From Streptomyces caeruleatus (GTDB taxonomy: Bacteria > Actinomycetota > Actinomycetes > Streptomycetales > Streptomycetaceae), in the NCBI RefSeq assembly GCF_001514235.1, contig NZ_KQ948925.1:311469-375468 (forward strand): a stretch of 64,000 bases of DNA. The letters are read 5' to 3'. The position numbers were made by a program, and so were the translations under genes. The notes beneath the pieces are model-generated. The model saw only the letters and a program-made list of their open reading frames with translations. It ran no database searches and was not told the origin of the DNA. Positions 34,460 to 43,311 of this stretch are shown piece by piece. How positions within the stretch are numbered: position 1 is the stretch's first letter; each line of letters begins with the position of its first letter.

Positions 34460-35310
34460 CCGAGTTCCAGCGTGGTGACGCCGAAGACCCGTTCCCGGGC
34501 GTACTGCCGCACCGGACCCGTGTACATACGGGCGGTTTCGAAGGAGGGGGTGAACCCGGCCTCCTCCGCGAGCGCGACGCCCGCCGGGTTGTTCTCCGGC
34601 ACGTCGACGGCGACCTGGCGGCCGGCCGCGTCCGCGGTCAGGGCGGCGACCAGGGCCCGGGCGTCGTCGGCGGTGTCGGCGAAGAGCGGGCCGATGCGCG
34701 GGCAGTCATGGCCGGGGCGGATCACGCCGTAGCCGGTCACGCGGTCGCCGCTGCGGCGGACCACGGCGTGGTGTCCGGGGCCGGTGAGCCAGTGCGCGAC
34801 GAAGCGGGGGCGGTCGGCGGGCGTGCAGATGGCGTCGTACGCGGTGATGTCCGCGACGTCCTCGGGCCGTACGACGCGGATGTCCCGCGGCGTCCCGGCG
34901 GCGGGCGCGGTTCCGGTGAACCGGACGGTCCGGTGGGCGGACTCGAAGCCTGAGCGGCGGTAGTTGTCCTGCTGGGCGACGACTCCGTCGAGGCCGACCG
35001 TGCGGTTCCCGGCGTGGGCCAGGACGGTCTTCCAGGTGGTGAGGCCGTGGCCGCGGCCGCGCAGGTCGGGGCGGACCAGGTAGTGGCCGAGGAAGGCGTA
35101 GTCGGTGCCGTGGTTGACGACCGAGATCGCCGAGACCACTTCGCCGTCGATCCGGCCGAGGAAGAACCCGTCGGGATCCTGCGCGAAGAACGGCCCGGCG
35201 TCGGCGAGCCCCGGGTTCCAGCCCTCGTCGGCAGCCCATCCCTTGACGACCGCCCAGTCGTCGAGGCCGGCGCGAGTGACGACGAGGTCTTCGGGGGCCG
35301 GAGAGGCCAT
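34456..35310 (-). CDS. GNAT family N-acetyltransferase (YitH-like, two-part)
   Basis: 284 residues. Residues 1-130 form a GNAT domain with the acetyl-CoA loop HYLVRPDLRGRGHGLTTWKTVL. The second part (about 150-284) is a DUF1248-type region (GYGVIRPGHDCPRIGPLFADTADDARALV) as in Bacillus YitH. The acceptor is unknown. I chose ATG 35310; the open frame runs far upstream over the chaplin gene but is a shadow there. Confidence 0.82.
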   Translation of the reverse strand: MASPAPEDLVVTRAGLDDWAVVKGWAADEGWNPGLADAGPFFAQDPDGFFLGRIDGEVVSAISVVNHGTDYAFLGHYLVRPDLRGRGHGLTTWKTVLAHAGNRTVGLDGVVAQQDNYRRSGFESAHRTVRFTGTAPAAGTPRDIRVVRPEDVADITAYDAICTPADRPRFVAHWLTGPGHHAVVRRSGDRVTGYGVIRPGHDCPRIGPLFADTADDARALVAALTADAAGRQVAVDVPENNPAGVALAEEAGFTPSFETARMYTGPVRQYARERVFGVTTLELG

Positions 35311-35432
35311 GGGTGAGCTCCATTCCGTTGGGGGGGCCGCGTGCGCACGGTGATCGACCGTGCACGCAGCATCCTTTCGGATCACCGGGGCGGGCGTCAC
35401 GGCGTGATCAAGCCGTTGGGGTCCTCGCCGGG

Positions 35433-35480
35433 TGAACGGGTGGACGGGTGGACGGGTGGACGGGTGGACGGGTGGACGGA
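35433..35480. repeat. Six-unit 8-bp tandem repeat (TGGACGGG)
   Basis: TGAACGGG, four perfect TGGACGGG, then TGGACGGA, in the 233-base gap between the GNAT start and the chaplin stop. A microsatellite likely to vary in copy number. The rest of the gap holds the chaplin terminator and the GNAT promoter. Confidence 0.85.
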
Positions 35481-35492
35481 TGTCCGCATGCC

Positions 35493-35524
35493 GAAGGCCC
35501 CACCGGCCGGTCGATGGGGCCTTC
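35493..35524 (-). terminator. Hairpin terminator downstream of the chaplin gene
   Basis: GAAGGCCCCA at 35493-35502 pairs exactly with TGGGGCCTTC at 35515-35524, a 10-bp stem with a 12-base loop, 20 bases after the chaplin stop. Confidence 0.8.
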
Positions 35525-35543
35525 CTACCGCGCGGAGCGCGGG

Positions 35544-36194
35544 TCAGCGCACCGCCTGAGGGCGGAAGCGCCGGTACAGGACGGCCCCGCCCAGCACGAG
35601 CACCGTGCCGCCCGCGGCGGCGACGAGGGCCTGGTCGGCCCCCGTATATGCGAGCGAGGCCTCGGGTCCGCCCTGCGGGACGAACGCGCGCGGCACCGGG
35701 CGGGGGTGTGCCCGGGGCGGCGTGGACGGCTTCGGCGCCGGCTTCGTGGTGTGGGAAGGGCCACCGGAGTCGTTGACCGACTCGTTGCCGGTCGCCGGGT
35801 TGCCGACACCGACGACGTTCACGCTGTTGCCGCTGACGTTCACCGGCAGGTGGACCGGTAGCTGTACGACGTTGCCGGACGCGAGGCCGGGCGAATCCTT
35901 TCCGCTCCCTTCGGCGGACGCCCCGCCGTGCGAGGCGGCGCCCGCCTTGTGGCCACCGTCCTCGTTGACGCAGCTGTTGCCCACCGCCGGGTTGAGCAGC
36001 CCCACCACGTTCACGGTGTTGCCGCACACGTTCACGGGGACGTGCACCGGGAGCTGAACAGTGTTGCCGGAGAGCAGCCCCGGCGAGTCGGCCGCGGCAC
36101 CGTCCGCCGCGGAGTCGGCGAACACCGGCATCGTCACAGCCATCGCGCCCGAGGCGGCGACGGCGATCACACCGTATCGGGTAACCCGTCTCAT
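35544..36194 (-). CDS. Long chaplin with two chaplin domains and a LAxTG sortase motif
   Basis: 216 residues. Order: signal peptide (1-26, ending PVFADS); chaplin domain 1 (about 37-76: SPGLLSGNTVQLPVHVPVNVCGNTVNVVG) with two Cys; a linker; chaplin domain 2 (about 101-141), in which both Cys positions are Ser (NVSGNSVNVVG, TGNESVN); a Pro-rich spacer; and LAYTG followed by a membrane helix and RRFRPQ, the sortase sorting signal. Like ChpA-C of S. coelicolor it should be fixed to the wall of aerial hyphae and lower surface tension by forming amyloid. The Ser-for-Cys second domain cannot make its disulfide. Confidence 0.92.
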   Translation of the reverse strand: MRRVTRYGVIAVAASGAMAVTMPVFADSAADGAAADSPGLLSGNTVQLPVHVPVNVCGNTVNVVGLLNPAVGNSCVNEDGGHKAGAASHGGASAEGSGKDSPGLASGNVVQLPVHLPVNVSGNSVNVVGVGNPATGNESVNDSGGPSHTTKPAPKPSTPPRAHPRPVPRAFVPQGGPEASLAYTGADQALVAAAGGTVLVLGGAVLYRRFRPQAVR

Positions 36195-36480
36195 AGGTTC
36201 CCTGCCTTCCAGACATGGTCGCGGGCACTCACCCGCACCGGATAAAACGCAGGCGAACCATCCGAGTTATGGCTTATCGGCCATTCACCCCATCGAGCGT
36301 CAGGGTTGTCGAACTAGCGGTAAAAACTTCCGACGGCGACGCGAGGGGCGAAGGGTAGGGCAGGCCGGGCGATTGCGCACGTCGGGCGGCCCGTGAGCTC
36401 CGGAGGCGTGCGTTCCGGGGCCCGCTTATCGTGAGCGGGAGCCGTATCCCGGTCCGCGACGGGCGTCCCTGGAGGCAACG

Positions 36481-38052
36481 ATGCTGGCCCATCTGTCCAC
36501 GCTGCCCACCCTGCGGCGCTGCGCCGTCGCCGGCGCGGTCGGACTGGCCGTGCTCGGCACCGGGCTCACGGCAGGCGAGGACAGCGCCGAGCCCGACCTG
36601 AGCCGCTTCTACCAGCAGAAGGTCAGCTGGGCGAAGTGCCCGGGCGAGGGCATGCCGAAGGATCTCCAGTGCGGCAAGGTCACCGTGCCCCTCGACTACT
36701 CCCACCCCCGGGCAGGGACGCTCGACCTGGCACTCGCCCGCTACCGGGCCACCGGCGACAAGCGGGGTTCGGTGCTGTTGAACTTCGGCGGGCCGGGCGG
36801 CGCAGGCGTCCCCCAATTCGCCACCGGGGGCAAGGAATTCATGGAGCTGACGGACGGCTACGACATCGTGACCTTCGATCCGCGCGGCGTCGGCAGGTCC
36901 TCGCCGGTCAGCTGCGGGGACGCCACCCTGCAGAACGACAGCACGGAGATCGACCGCGATCCGCAGTCCGTCCTCGCGGACTTCAAGAAGGCGGCCGACA
37001 CCTGCGCCCGCAACTCCGGGCCGGTGCTCCCCCACATAGGCACGGTCAACGCCTCGCGCGACATGGACGTGATGCGCGCGGCCGTCGGCGACAAGAAGCT
37101 CAACTACCTGGGGTTCTCCTACGGGACGCGGCTCGGCGCCGTGTACGCCGCGCAGTTCCCCGACAAGGTCGGGCGGATGGTCCTCGACGGCGTGGACACC
37201 CTGACCGAGCCGCTGACGAAGCAGGAACTGGTGGGCGCCCAGGGGCAGCAGAAGGCGCTGGACGAGTTCGTCAACTGGTGCGTGAAGGACATCGGGTGCC
37301 CGTTCGGGCAGGACGCCCGCGAGGCCCGCAAGAATGTCGTACGACTGGTCGACTCGCTGGACGCGGATCCGGTGCCGTCGGCCTTCGGTGAGCCGTTCAC
37401 CGGGCAGGACCTGGTCGGCGCCATCGGACAGGCCCTCTACAGCGAGGACTTGTGGCCCTCCCTGGAACGCGCCCTGGCCTCACTGGTCAACGACGGCGAC
37501 ACCCACGCCATCGAGGCCTTCGCCATGGGAGGGGCCTCCCCTTCGAGGCGCGACGAGACCGAGGACCCGGACGGCGGTCTCGTCGACGAGCAGGACATCC
37601 CGCTCGACAACCTCTCCGCGGCGCTGATGGCGATCAACTGCGCGGACGACCCCGACCGCCCCAGCGCGGGCCAGATCATCGGCGGCCTCGACCGGCTGCG
37701 CGCCCGGTACGAGGAGGCGTCGCCGATCTTCGGGCCCTACCGGCTCACCGGGGTGCTGCTGTGCTACGGCCGCCCCAAGGGCACGGACTTCATCCGTGAC
37801 GAGGTGAAGGACGTGGACACGCCGAAGATGCTGCTGGTGGGCACGCGCGGCGACCCGGCGACGCCGTACCGCTGGACCGAGGAGACGGCGAAGCGGCTCG
37901 GCTCGTCGGCCGTGGTCCTCGACAACAAGGGCAGCGGGCACACCGGGTACGCCTCGTCCAAGTGCGTGCACCGCAAGGTCGACGCCTTCCTGCTGTACGG
38001 CACGCTCCCCGCCGACGGAAGCTCCTGCGGGCCCGAGGACGACCGCGCGTAG
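36481..38052 (+). CDS. Secreted alpha/beta-hydrolase, tripeptidyl aminopeptidase (SlpD/E-like)
   Basis: 523 residues. A signal-like N-terminus (1-32) is followed by the oxyanion-region NFGGPGGAG (101-109), DIVTFDPRGVGRSSP, and the nucleophile Ser213 in GFSYG. The C-terminal TAP domain supplies Asp in LLVGTRGDPATPY and His in GSGHTGY. This matches the Streptomyces mycelium-associated tripeptidyl aminopeptidases, which clip tripeptides from secreted proteins. There is no lipobox, so it should be released or held by its hydrophobic N-terminus. The 286-base upstream gap separates it from the divergent chaplin gene. Confidence 0.85.
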   Translation: MLAHLSTLPTLRRCAVAGAVGLAVLGTGLTAGEDSAEPDLSRFYQQKVSWAKCPGEGMPKDLQCGKVTVPLDYSHPRAGTLDLALARYRATGDKRGSVLLNFGGPGGAGVPQFATGGKEFMELTDGYDIVTFDPRGVGRSSPVSCGDATLQNDSTEIDRDPQSVLADFKKAADTCARNSGPVLPHIGTVNASRDMDVMRAAVGDKKLNYLGFSYGTRLGAVYAAQFPDKVGRMVLDGVDTLTEPLTKQELVGAQGQQKALDEFVNWCVKDIGCPFGQDAREARKNVVRLVDSLDADPVPSAFGEPFTGQDLVGAIGQALYSEDLWPSLERALASLVNDGDTHAIEAFAMGGASPSRRDETEDPDGGLVDEQDIPLDNLSAALMAINCADDPDRPSAGQIIGGLDRLRARYEEASPIFGPYRLTGVLLCYGRPKGTDFIRDEVKDVDTPKMLLVGTRGDPATPYRWTEETAKRLGSSAVVLDNKGSGHTGYASSKCVHRKVDAFLLYGTLPADGSSCGPEDDRA

Positions 38053-38116
38053 GGCCCGGACCATGAACGGGATTGCCCCTAATGCCCGATCGGTGAATCA
38101 GTCCTATCGTGCTGTT

Positions 38117-39214
38117 ATGGAGCACGCACTCAGTCCCACCACCCTCACCGAGCTGCGGCGCCCGCGCCCCTATCCGGCCGTGTCCGTGCTGACGCCCACG
38201 CATCGCCGAGAGCCCTACCGGGCCCAGGACCAGGTCCGGCTGCGCAATGTCGTGGCCGAGGCCAAGAAGCAGCTGGAAGCCGATCCCTCTGTCACCCGCG
38301 AACGACGGGCGGACGTCGAGCGCCAGCTCGACCAGGCCCTCTCCGAGGTCGATCTCACCTACGCCGAGGACGGACTGGTGATCTTCGCCGCCCCTGGTGA
38401 ACACCAGGTGTGGTCGCTCGCCCGGTCCGTGCCCGAGCGCGTGGTGCTCTCGGACACGTTCCTGACCCGCAACCTCGTCTCGGCGCAGGCCGCCGAGCGG
38501 CCCTACTGGGTGCTGTCGGTCTCGGCCGACCGCGTCACCCTGTGGAACGGCAGCCTGGACCGTGTCGCCGCGGCCCGCGTGGGCGGCTTCCCGCTGACCC
38601 GGGCCGCCGAGAACTTCGACCCGGAGCGCCGGGAACAGATCGGCGACAGTCCGAGCAAGTTCCGCGACGAGGACACCCGCCACTTCCTCAAGGACGCGGA
38701 CTCCGCCATGAGCGCGATCCTGCGGGGCAATCCGCGGCCGCTGTACGTCACCGGCGAACCGGCGGCCCTGTCGCTGCTGGACGAGATCGGCGGTGTCACC
38801 AAGGACGCGGTGCACATCCCGCACGGCGGACTCGCGCACGGCACGCGTGAGGCGGTGTGGCAGGCGATCCAGCCGCTGATCACCGCCGAGGACCGCAGGA
38901 ACACCGACGCCGTGGCACGGGAACTGGAATCCGCCCGTGGCCGCAAGGCGTTCGCGGCCGGCGTCGACGAGGTCTGGCGCAGCGCCCGTGAGGGCCGGGT
39001 ACGGCTGCTGGCGGTGGAGGAGAACTACCGCATCGCCGTGCGCGGCGAGGACGGCGACCATCTGATCCCGGCCGAGAGCGGCGAGCTCGACGCCCGCGAG
39101 GACATCGTGGACGAGATCGTCGAACAGTGCCTGGAGACCGGCGCCGAGGTCCGCTTCGTACCGGACGGCACACTGAACGACGCCCAGGGCATCGCCGGAG
39201 TCCTGCGCTACTGA
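38117..39214 (+). CDS. baeRF3-domain protein (bacterial release-factor-like fold)
   Basis: 365 residues. YPAVSVLTPTHRREPYRAQDQVRLRNVV and the later EIVEQCLETGAEVRFVPDG are signatures of the baeRF3 family, bacterial relatives of archaeal-eukaryotic release factor eRF1, thought to act in ribosome rescue or hibernation. The peptide-release GGQ is not seen. I chose ATG 38117 because TATCGT lies seven bases upstream and no ribosome site exists, so the mRNA is probably leaderless. It stands alone. Confidence 0.8.
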   Translation: MEHALSPTTLTELRRPRPYPAVSVLTPTHRREPYRAQDQVRLRNVVAEAKKQLEADPSVTRERRADVERQLDQALSEVDLTYAEDGLVIFAAPGEHQVWSLARSVPERVVLSDTFLTRNLVSAQAAERPYWVLSVSADRVTLWNGSLDRVAAARVGGFPLTRAAENFDPERREQIGDSPSKFRDEDTRHFLKDADSAMSAILRGNPRPLYVTGEPAALSLLDEIGGVTKDAVHIPHGGLAHGTREAVWQAIQPLITAEDRRNTDAVARELESARGRKAFAAGVDEVWRSAREGRVRLLAVEENYRIAVRGEDGDHLIPAESGELDAREDIVDEIVEQCLETGAEVRFVPDGTLNDAQGIAGVLRY

Positions 39215-39267
39215 GGCCGGGAGCGACGAGGAGGCACAGCGGCGGCCCGCCCTGTCGCCTCCTCTCC

Positions 39268-39681
39268 TCACACGCCGCCGAACAGCGCGCTCAGCCCTCG
39301 CTCCACGACCGCGCCGAGGTCCTCCTCACCGGCCGCGACGACCGCGTACGTGCGCAGCAGGAAGCGGTGCAGACAGGCGGTGTCGAACTGGAGCAGGGCC
39401 ATGCCGTGGGGCGAGTGCAGCTCCACGACCGTGCGCTCCTCGCCGCAGGGCCAGATGTGCACGTCCCCGTCCCCGGCCGGCCCGCGCAGGCCCGCCTCCA
39501 GCAGGGTGCGCGCGAAGGTCCAGGTGGCCCCTTCGCCGTCGAGGGAGACATCGCCCGGGAAGTCGATGTACACCGCCAGCGGGTCCGTTGAGGCATAGCG
39601 GAGCGTGGCGGGAACGGAGAGTTCACGCTCCTCCCCGGTGATGAGCCGGGCACTGGCGGGCTGCTCGAGGGCGATGTCCAT
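39268..39681 (-). CDS. SsgA-family (SALP) sporulation and cell-division regulator
   Basis: 137 residues of the SsgA-like protein family found only in morphologically complex actinomycetes, where members direct septum placement and spore-wall work. The core DPLAVYIDFPGDV, WTFARTLLEAGLRGPAGDGDVHIWPCG and the FLLRTYAVV end are typical. Which of the several SALP subtypes it is cannot be read safely. The 435-base gap upstream holds its promoter and that of the divergent phosphatase. Confidence 0.88.
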   Translation of the reverse strand: MDIALEQPASARLITGEERELSVPATLRYASTDPLAVYIDFPGDVSLDGEGATWTFARTLLEAGLRGPAGDGDVHIWPCGEERTVVELHSPHGMALLQFDTACLHRFLLRTYAVVAAGEEDLGAVVERGLSALFGGV

Positions 39682-40116
39682 GGGCGGTCTCTCCCCTGCG
39701 GGTCGACGGGCGGACGGATTTTTTGCCGCTGTGCCTTTACGAGCCCTCAGACGCCGATTGCATTACTCCGAAGCGGACATCATTTTTGTGATCTGCATCA
39801 CTGTCGACGAACGAAACCCCGCGGGCACCGCCACCCGCCGCGCCACCCTTGGAACACCTGGCCGTCGAACACGCGAATGGCTGCCGCGCAACCGCCCCCA
39901 CCGACCACCAAATCGCGTACGCCGCCTACGACTTGACCCGTTTTCCGACGTACGTCATTCGCACCGGACGCGCCCTCCGTGGAGACTCTGGCATATGCCG
40001 GACGCACCACCGTATCGGGTGTTGCCAAATCCCTTACAGGGAGTCGCGGGCTGTGCGACAGTCGTAACGGTCCTTCCGTCAGCCTTGGTCGTACCGTCCC
40101 CGCATCGGAGTGCGTC
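39682..40116. other. 435-base divergent promoter region
   Basis: No gene is supported. The left third is the AT-richest stretch nearby (runs such as ATTTTTTGCC and ACATCATTTTTGTGATCTGC), suited to the SsgA-like promoter. A 72-codon open frame at 39849-40067 lacks any protein-like bias. The right third contains CGTATCGGGTG, CCCTTACAGGG and repeated GTCGTAC-like words before the phosphatase start. Confidence 0.5.
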
Positions 40117-41547
40117 ATGCCGCCCCATCTCTCTGCGGACCGCCCCGCCGCCCAGCCGCCCGGACGCGGCTCGGTCGACGCGCTCATCACGCAGACGCGA
40201 CGGCTCAAAGGCGACGTCGACGCCGTACGGCAGGACACCCAGAGCGACGGTGCGGACCCTCGGGAACGGTGGCAGCGGGCGCTGTGCGACCTCGCGCTGC
40301 ACCAGCTCAACGACCTTGACGAGCACCTGGCGCAGCTGCGGGACGGCCCGCCCGCCGCCGCCCCAAAACCGTCGGCCACACCCGCCGACCCAGCCGTGCC
40401 GCCCGCTCCCCGGCGCGGCTCGCTGCTCAGCCGGGTCGGCAGCGCCGAGTGGAACCTGCTGACGGACGAGGCCAGTTGGTCCGGCGAGCTCTTCGAGATC
40501 CTGGGGCGCGACCCCGCCACTCCCCCGCTCACCCTCGACGAGCTGCCGTCCCTGGTGCTCGACGACGACCGGCGGCAGCTGACGGCGATGGTCACCGACT
40601 GTCTCATCGACGCCAAGCCCATCGACGGCGAGTTCCGGATCGTACGGCCGGACGGCGAGGTCCGGACCGTGCACATGATGGGCGAGCCCGTGCTCGACAC
40701 TGACGGCAGCACCGCCTCGATGTGGGCCGTGCTGCGCGACGTCAGCGAACTGCGCCGCAGCCAGCGCACCGTGAGCGAGACCCGTGACTCGCTCCAGCGC
40801 CACCGGCACCACGCGCAGAGCGAGCACCGGCTCGCGGTCGAGCTGCAGGAGGCCGTGCTGCCGCCGTGGCGCGGCTCCCTGCGGCTCCCACACCAGGGCC
40901 CGAAGACACTGGATCTCGCGGCCCACCGTCTGCCGTCGTCCACGAGCACGCTGATCGGCGGCGACTGGTACGACGCGCTGGAACTGACCGACGGCGCAAC
41001 GCTGTTGAGCGTCGGCGACCTCACCGGTCACGGCGTCGCCGTGGCCTCGGGCATGGCGACCCTGCTGGGCGCCGTACGTGGCATGGCGATGGCCGGCACC
41101 CAGCCGGGGCAACTGATGTCCTGGCTCAACCAGTTGCTCGACGCCACCGTCCAGCCGGCCCTCGGCAGCGCCGTCTGCTGCCGCTACCTGCCCGAGACTC
41201 GCATGCTGACCTGGGCGCAGGCCGGACACCCCGCCCCGCTGCTGTTCCGCGACGGGACGGGGCGCAGGCTGAGCGCGCCGGACGGAGTCCTGCTCGGTGC
41301 CACCTCGGGTGCCGTCTACGCACAGGCCGAGGAGACCCTCGAAGTGGGCGACCTGCTCCTGCTGCACACCGACGGACTGGTGCCGGGGCACAGCGGAGCG
41401 GACTCCGCGAACCGTCTCCTCGACCTGGCCCCCCGCTTCGGCGGGGCACACAGCGCACAGGACTGCGTACGGCTGGTCGTGGAGGAGTTCGGTGAGAGCG
41501 AGCGCGAGGACAATGCCTGTGTGCTCGTGGCCAGGGTGACGTCCTAG
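40117..41547 (+). CDS. PAS-PP2C (SpoIIE-type) protein phosphatase
   Basis: 476 residues from ATG 40117 with GGAG upstream. Order: a helical N-terminus (1-95); a PAS fold (about 105-215: EWNLLTDEASWSGELFEILGRDP, FRIVRPDGEVRTVHMMGEPV); a coiled linker; a SpoIIE-like PP2C domain (about 245-470) with the metal-binding Asp in GGDWYDA and GDLTGHG, and the final REDNACVLV. In Streptomyces these enzymes dephosphorylate anti-anti-sigma factors and so free sigma factors. No partner gene is adjacent. Confidence 0.88.
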   Translation: MPPHLSADRPAAQPPGRGSVDALITQTRRLKGDVDAVRQDTQSDGADPRERWQRALCDLALHQLNDLDEHLAQLRDGPPAAAPKPSATPADPAVPPAPRRGSLLSRVGSAEWNLLTDEASWSGELFEILGRDPATPPLTLDELPSLVLDDDRRQLTAMVTDCLIDAKPIDGEFRIVRPDGEVRTVHMMGEPVLDTDGSTASMWAVLRDVSELRRSQRTVSETRDSLQRHRHHAQSEHRLAVELQEAVLPPWRGSLRLPHQGPKTLDLAAHRLPSSTSTLIGGDWYDALELTDGATLLSVGDLTGHGVAVASGMATLLGAVRGMAMAGTQPGQLMSWLNQLLDATVQPALGSAVCCRYLPETRMLTWAQAGHPAPLLFRDGTGRRLSAPDGVLLGATSGAVYAQAEETLEVGDLLLLHTDGLVPGHSGADSANRLLDLAPRFGGAHSAQDCVRLVVEEFGESEREDNACVLVARVTS

Positions 41548-41580
41548 TACTTCCGCGTATCGGTCAGGCGCACAGTCCCC

Positions 41581-43077
41581 CTATGCCTGCGCGCTGTTGC
41601 CGCCGCCCGACTTCCTCGGCTTGGGCAGCGCCGACCGGATCTCCTCCCGCAGTTCGTTGATCCTCGGGTAGCTGGAGTACTCGGCGGTGAGCCGGTACAT
41701 CTGGCGCAGCCGGTCCCAGGTACGGCCGGACGAATTCGAGCCCATCGCCATCAGGGCCAGTCGCGCGTACCGGTCGGCCTGTTCGGGGTCGTCCGCGATG
41801 AAGCAGGCGGACGCCATGGACAGGTTGTCGAAGATCCTCGAGCGCTCCTGTGCGTCGACGCGCAGCGCGAGGGCCTTCTCCGCGTAGTGCTGGGCGTGGG
41901 CCGCCGCTCCCGGCTCGAACTCCGCCAGCGTCCGGTAGGACAGAGCCTGCATGCCGTACAGGTCCGCCTCGTTGAACAGTTGCATCCAGCTCGGCGGCGG
42001 GACGTCGCTCTTGTCGGAGACGAACAGGTCCTCCGCCTGTCCCAGGGTGCGGCGCATGGCCTGGCCCCTGCCCATCGACGCCTGTGCCCAGGCCTCGATC
42101 GTGTGGAACATGGCCCGGGTGCGCGGCAGCACCTCGTCACCGGAGCCCGACTGGGCGAGTTTCATGAGGTCGAGTGCGTCGTCGGGCCGGCCGAGGTGCA
42201 CCATCTGGCGAGCCGCCCGGGAGAGCGCCTCCCCGGCGCGGGGCCGGTCGCCACCCTCTCGGGCCGCGTGGGCGGCGATGACGAAGTACTTCTGTGCCGT
42301 GGGTTCCAGGCCGACGTCGTGCGACATCCAGCCCGCGAGGACGGCGAGGTTGGCGGCGACGCCCCACAGGCGCCGCTGCAGATGTTCGGGGTGTCGGTAG
42401 GCGAGCATGCCGCCCACCTCGTTGAGTTGGCCTACGACGGCCTTGCGCTGCAGCCCGCCGCCGCGGGCCGCGTCCCAGGCCCGGAACACTTCTACCGAGC
42501 GCTCCAGTTCCTCAATCTCCTGCGACCCGATCGGGGCCGCCTCGTACCGGTCGAACCCGGCGGGGTCGGCGTGCAGAGGGTCGTCGAACTGGGGGGCGTC
42601 GGCCTTGAGGGCCGGGTCGGTGTGCAGCCAGTCGTGCATGGCGCTGCTGAGTGCGGATCCCGCGGCGAGCGCGGCACCCGCGCCCACCAAGCCGCGTCGG
42701 TTGAGCATGAGGTCCATTCCCGTGAATTCGGTGAGGACCGCGGCAGTCCGTTCGGGCGCCCACGGCACACCGTCGGGATGCTCCACACTCCCGGCGTCCT
42801 GCCGTTTCCCCGCACGCCCGTGCCGGACCAGACCGAGGTCCTCGATGGTCACGACACGGCCGAGACGCTCGGTGAACAGGGCTGCCAGCACCCGCGGCAC
42901 CGGATCGCGCGGGATCTCTCCCATGTCGATCCACCGCCGCACCCGCGAGGTGTCGGTCGACAGCTGGGGGTGGCCCATGGCCGCCGCCTGCCGGTTGACC
43001 AGCCTCGCGAGCTCGCCCTTGGACCAGCCGGCCAGGCCGAACAGGTCCGCCAGGCGGGTGTTGGGTTCTCCGCTCAC
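41581..43077 (-). CDS. nsdA: NsdA homologue (negative regulator of development and antibiotics)
   Basis: 498 residues from GTG 43077. Residues 1-95 form an HTH-like module (LADLFGLAGWSKGELARLVNRQAAAMGHPQLSTDTSRVRRWIDMGE). A hydrophobic Ala-rich patch (LVGAGAALAAGSALSSAMHDWL) follows, then TPR-like helices to the end. The N-terminal two thirds look nearly identical, as I remember it, to NsdA of S. coelicolor, whose loss raises actinorhodin and sporulation. The C-terminal third seems more divergent, so this may be a paralogue. A TTA-containing phosphotransferase is divergent from it, with 10-bp direct repeats between. Confidence 0.85.
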   Translation of the reverse strand: MSGEPNTRLADLFGLAGWSKGELARLVNRQAAAMGHPQLSTDTSRVRRWIDMGEIPRDPVPRVLAALFTERLGRVVTIEDLGLVRHGRAGKRQDAGSVEHPDGVPWAPERTAAVLTEFTGMDLMLNRRGLVGAGAALAAGSALSSAMHDWLHTDPALKADAPQFDDPLHADPAGFDRYEAAPIGSQEIEELERSVEVFRAWDAARGGGLQRKAVVGQLNEVGGMLAYRHPEHLQRRLWGVAANLAVLAGWMSHDVGLEPTAQKYFVIAAHAAREGGDRPRAGEALSRAARQMVHLGRPDDALDLMKLAQSGSGDEVLPRTRAMFHTIEAWAQASMGRGQAMRRTLGQAEDLFVSDKSDVPPPSWMQLFNEADLYGMQALSYRTLAEFEPGAAAHAQHYAEKALALRVDAQERSRIFDNLSMASACFIADDPEQADRYARLALMAMGSNSSGRTWDRLRQMYRLTAEYSSYPRINELREEIRSALPKPRKSGGGNSAQA

Positions 43078-43138
43078 GTCAAGCCCCCAGGTTCTCGGCT
43101 GAGTTGACAGTAGCCCGGTGGGAGGTGCCTCGGGACTA

Positions 43139-43167
43139 TTCGCCAGGGTTCGCCAGGGTGCGCCAGA
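43139..43167. promoter_or_regulatory. Phased 10-bp direct repeats between nsdA and the phosphotransferase
   Basis: TTCGCCAGGG at 43139-43148 and 43149-43158, then TGCGCCAGA at 43159-43167. Exact 10-base spacing puts all copies on one face of the helix. They lie 62 bases upstream of the nsdA GTG, between divergent promoters. A regulator binding in tandem is likely; which one is unknown. Confidence 0.5.
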
Positions 43168-43311
43168 TGGTGTGCCACTGGGCATCGGGTGTCAGGTAGG
43201 AAAGCGCCACCCCGACCCGGTTCGCCGAGGGACATTCCCCAGGGTGCACCCGGGCGACCGGATCGGGCAGCGCTTTGTCGTCGCAGGCACACGAAGGGAT
43301 CTGTCTCTCCC

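Noticed and set aside
34456..36228. Longer version of the GNAT protein running into the chaplin
   Set aside because: The upstream part is antisense-type low-quality sequence; the family starts at 35310.
39849..40067. 72-codon frame in the ssgA-like/phosphatase gap
   Set aside because: No ribosome site, no family resemblance, codon use not coding-like.
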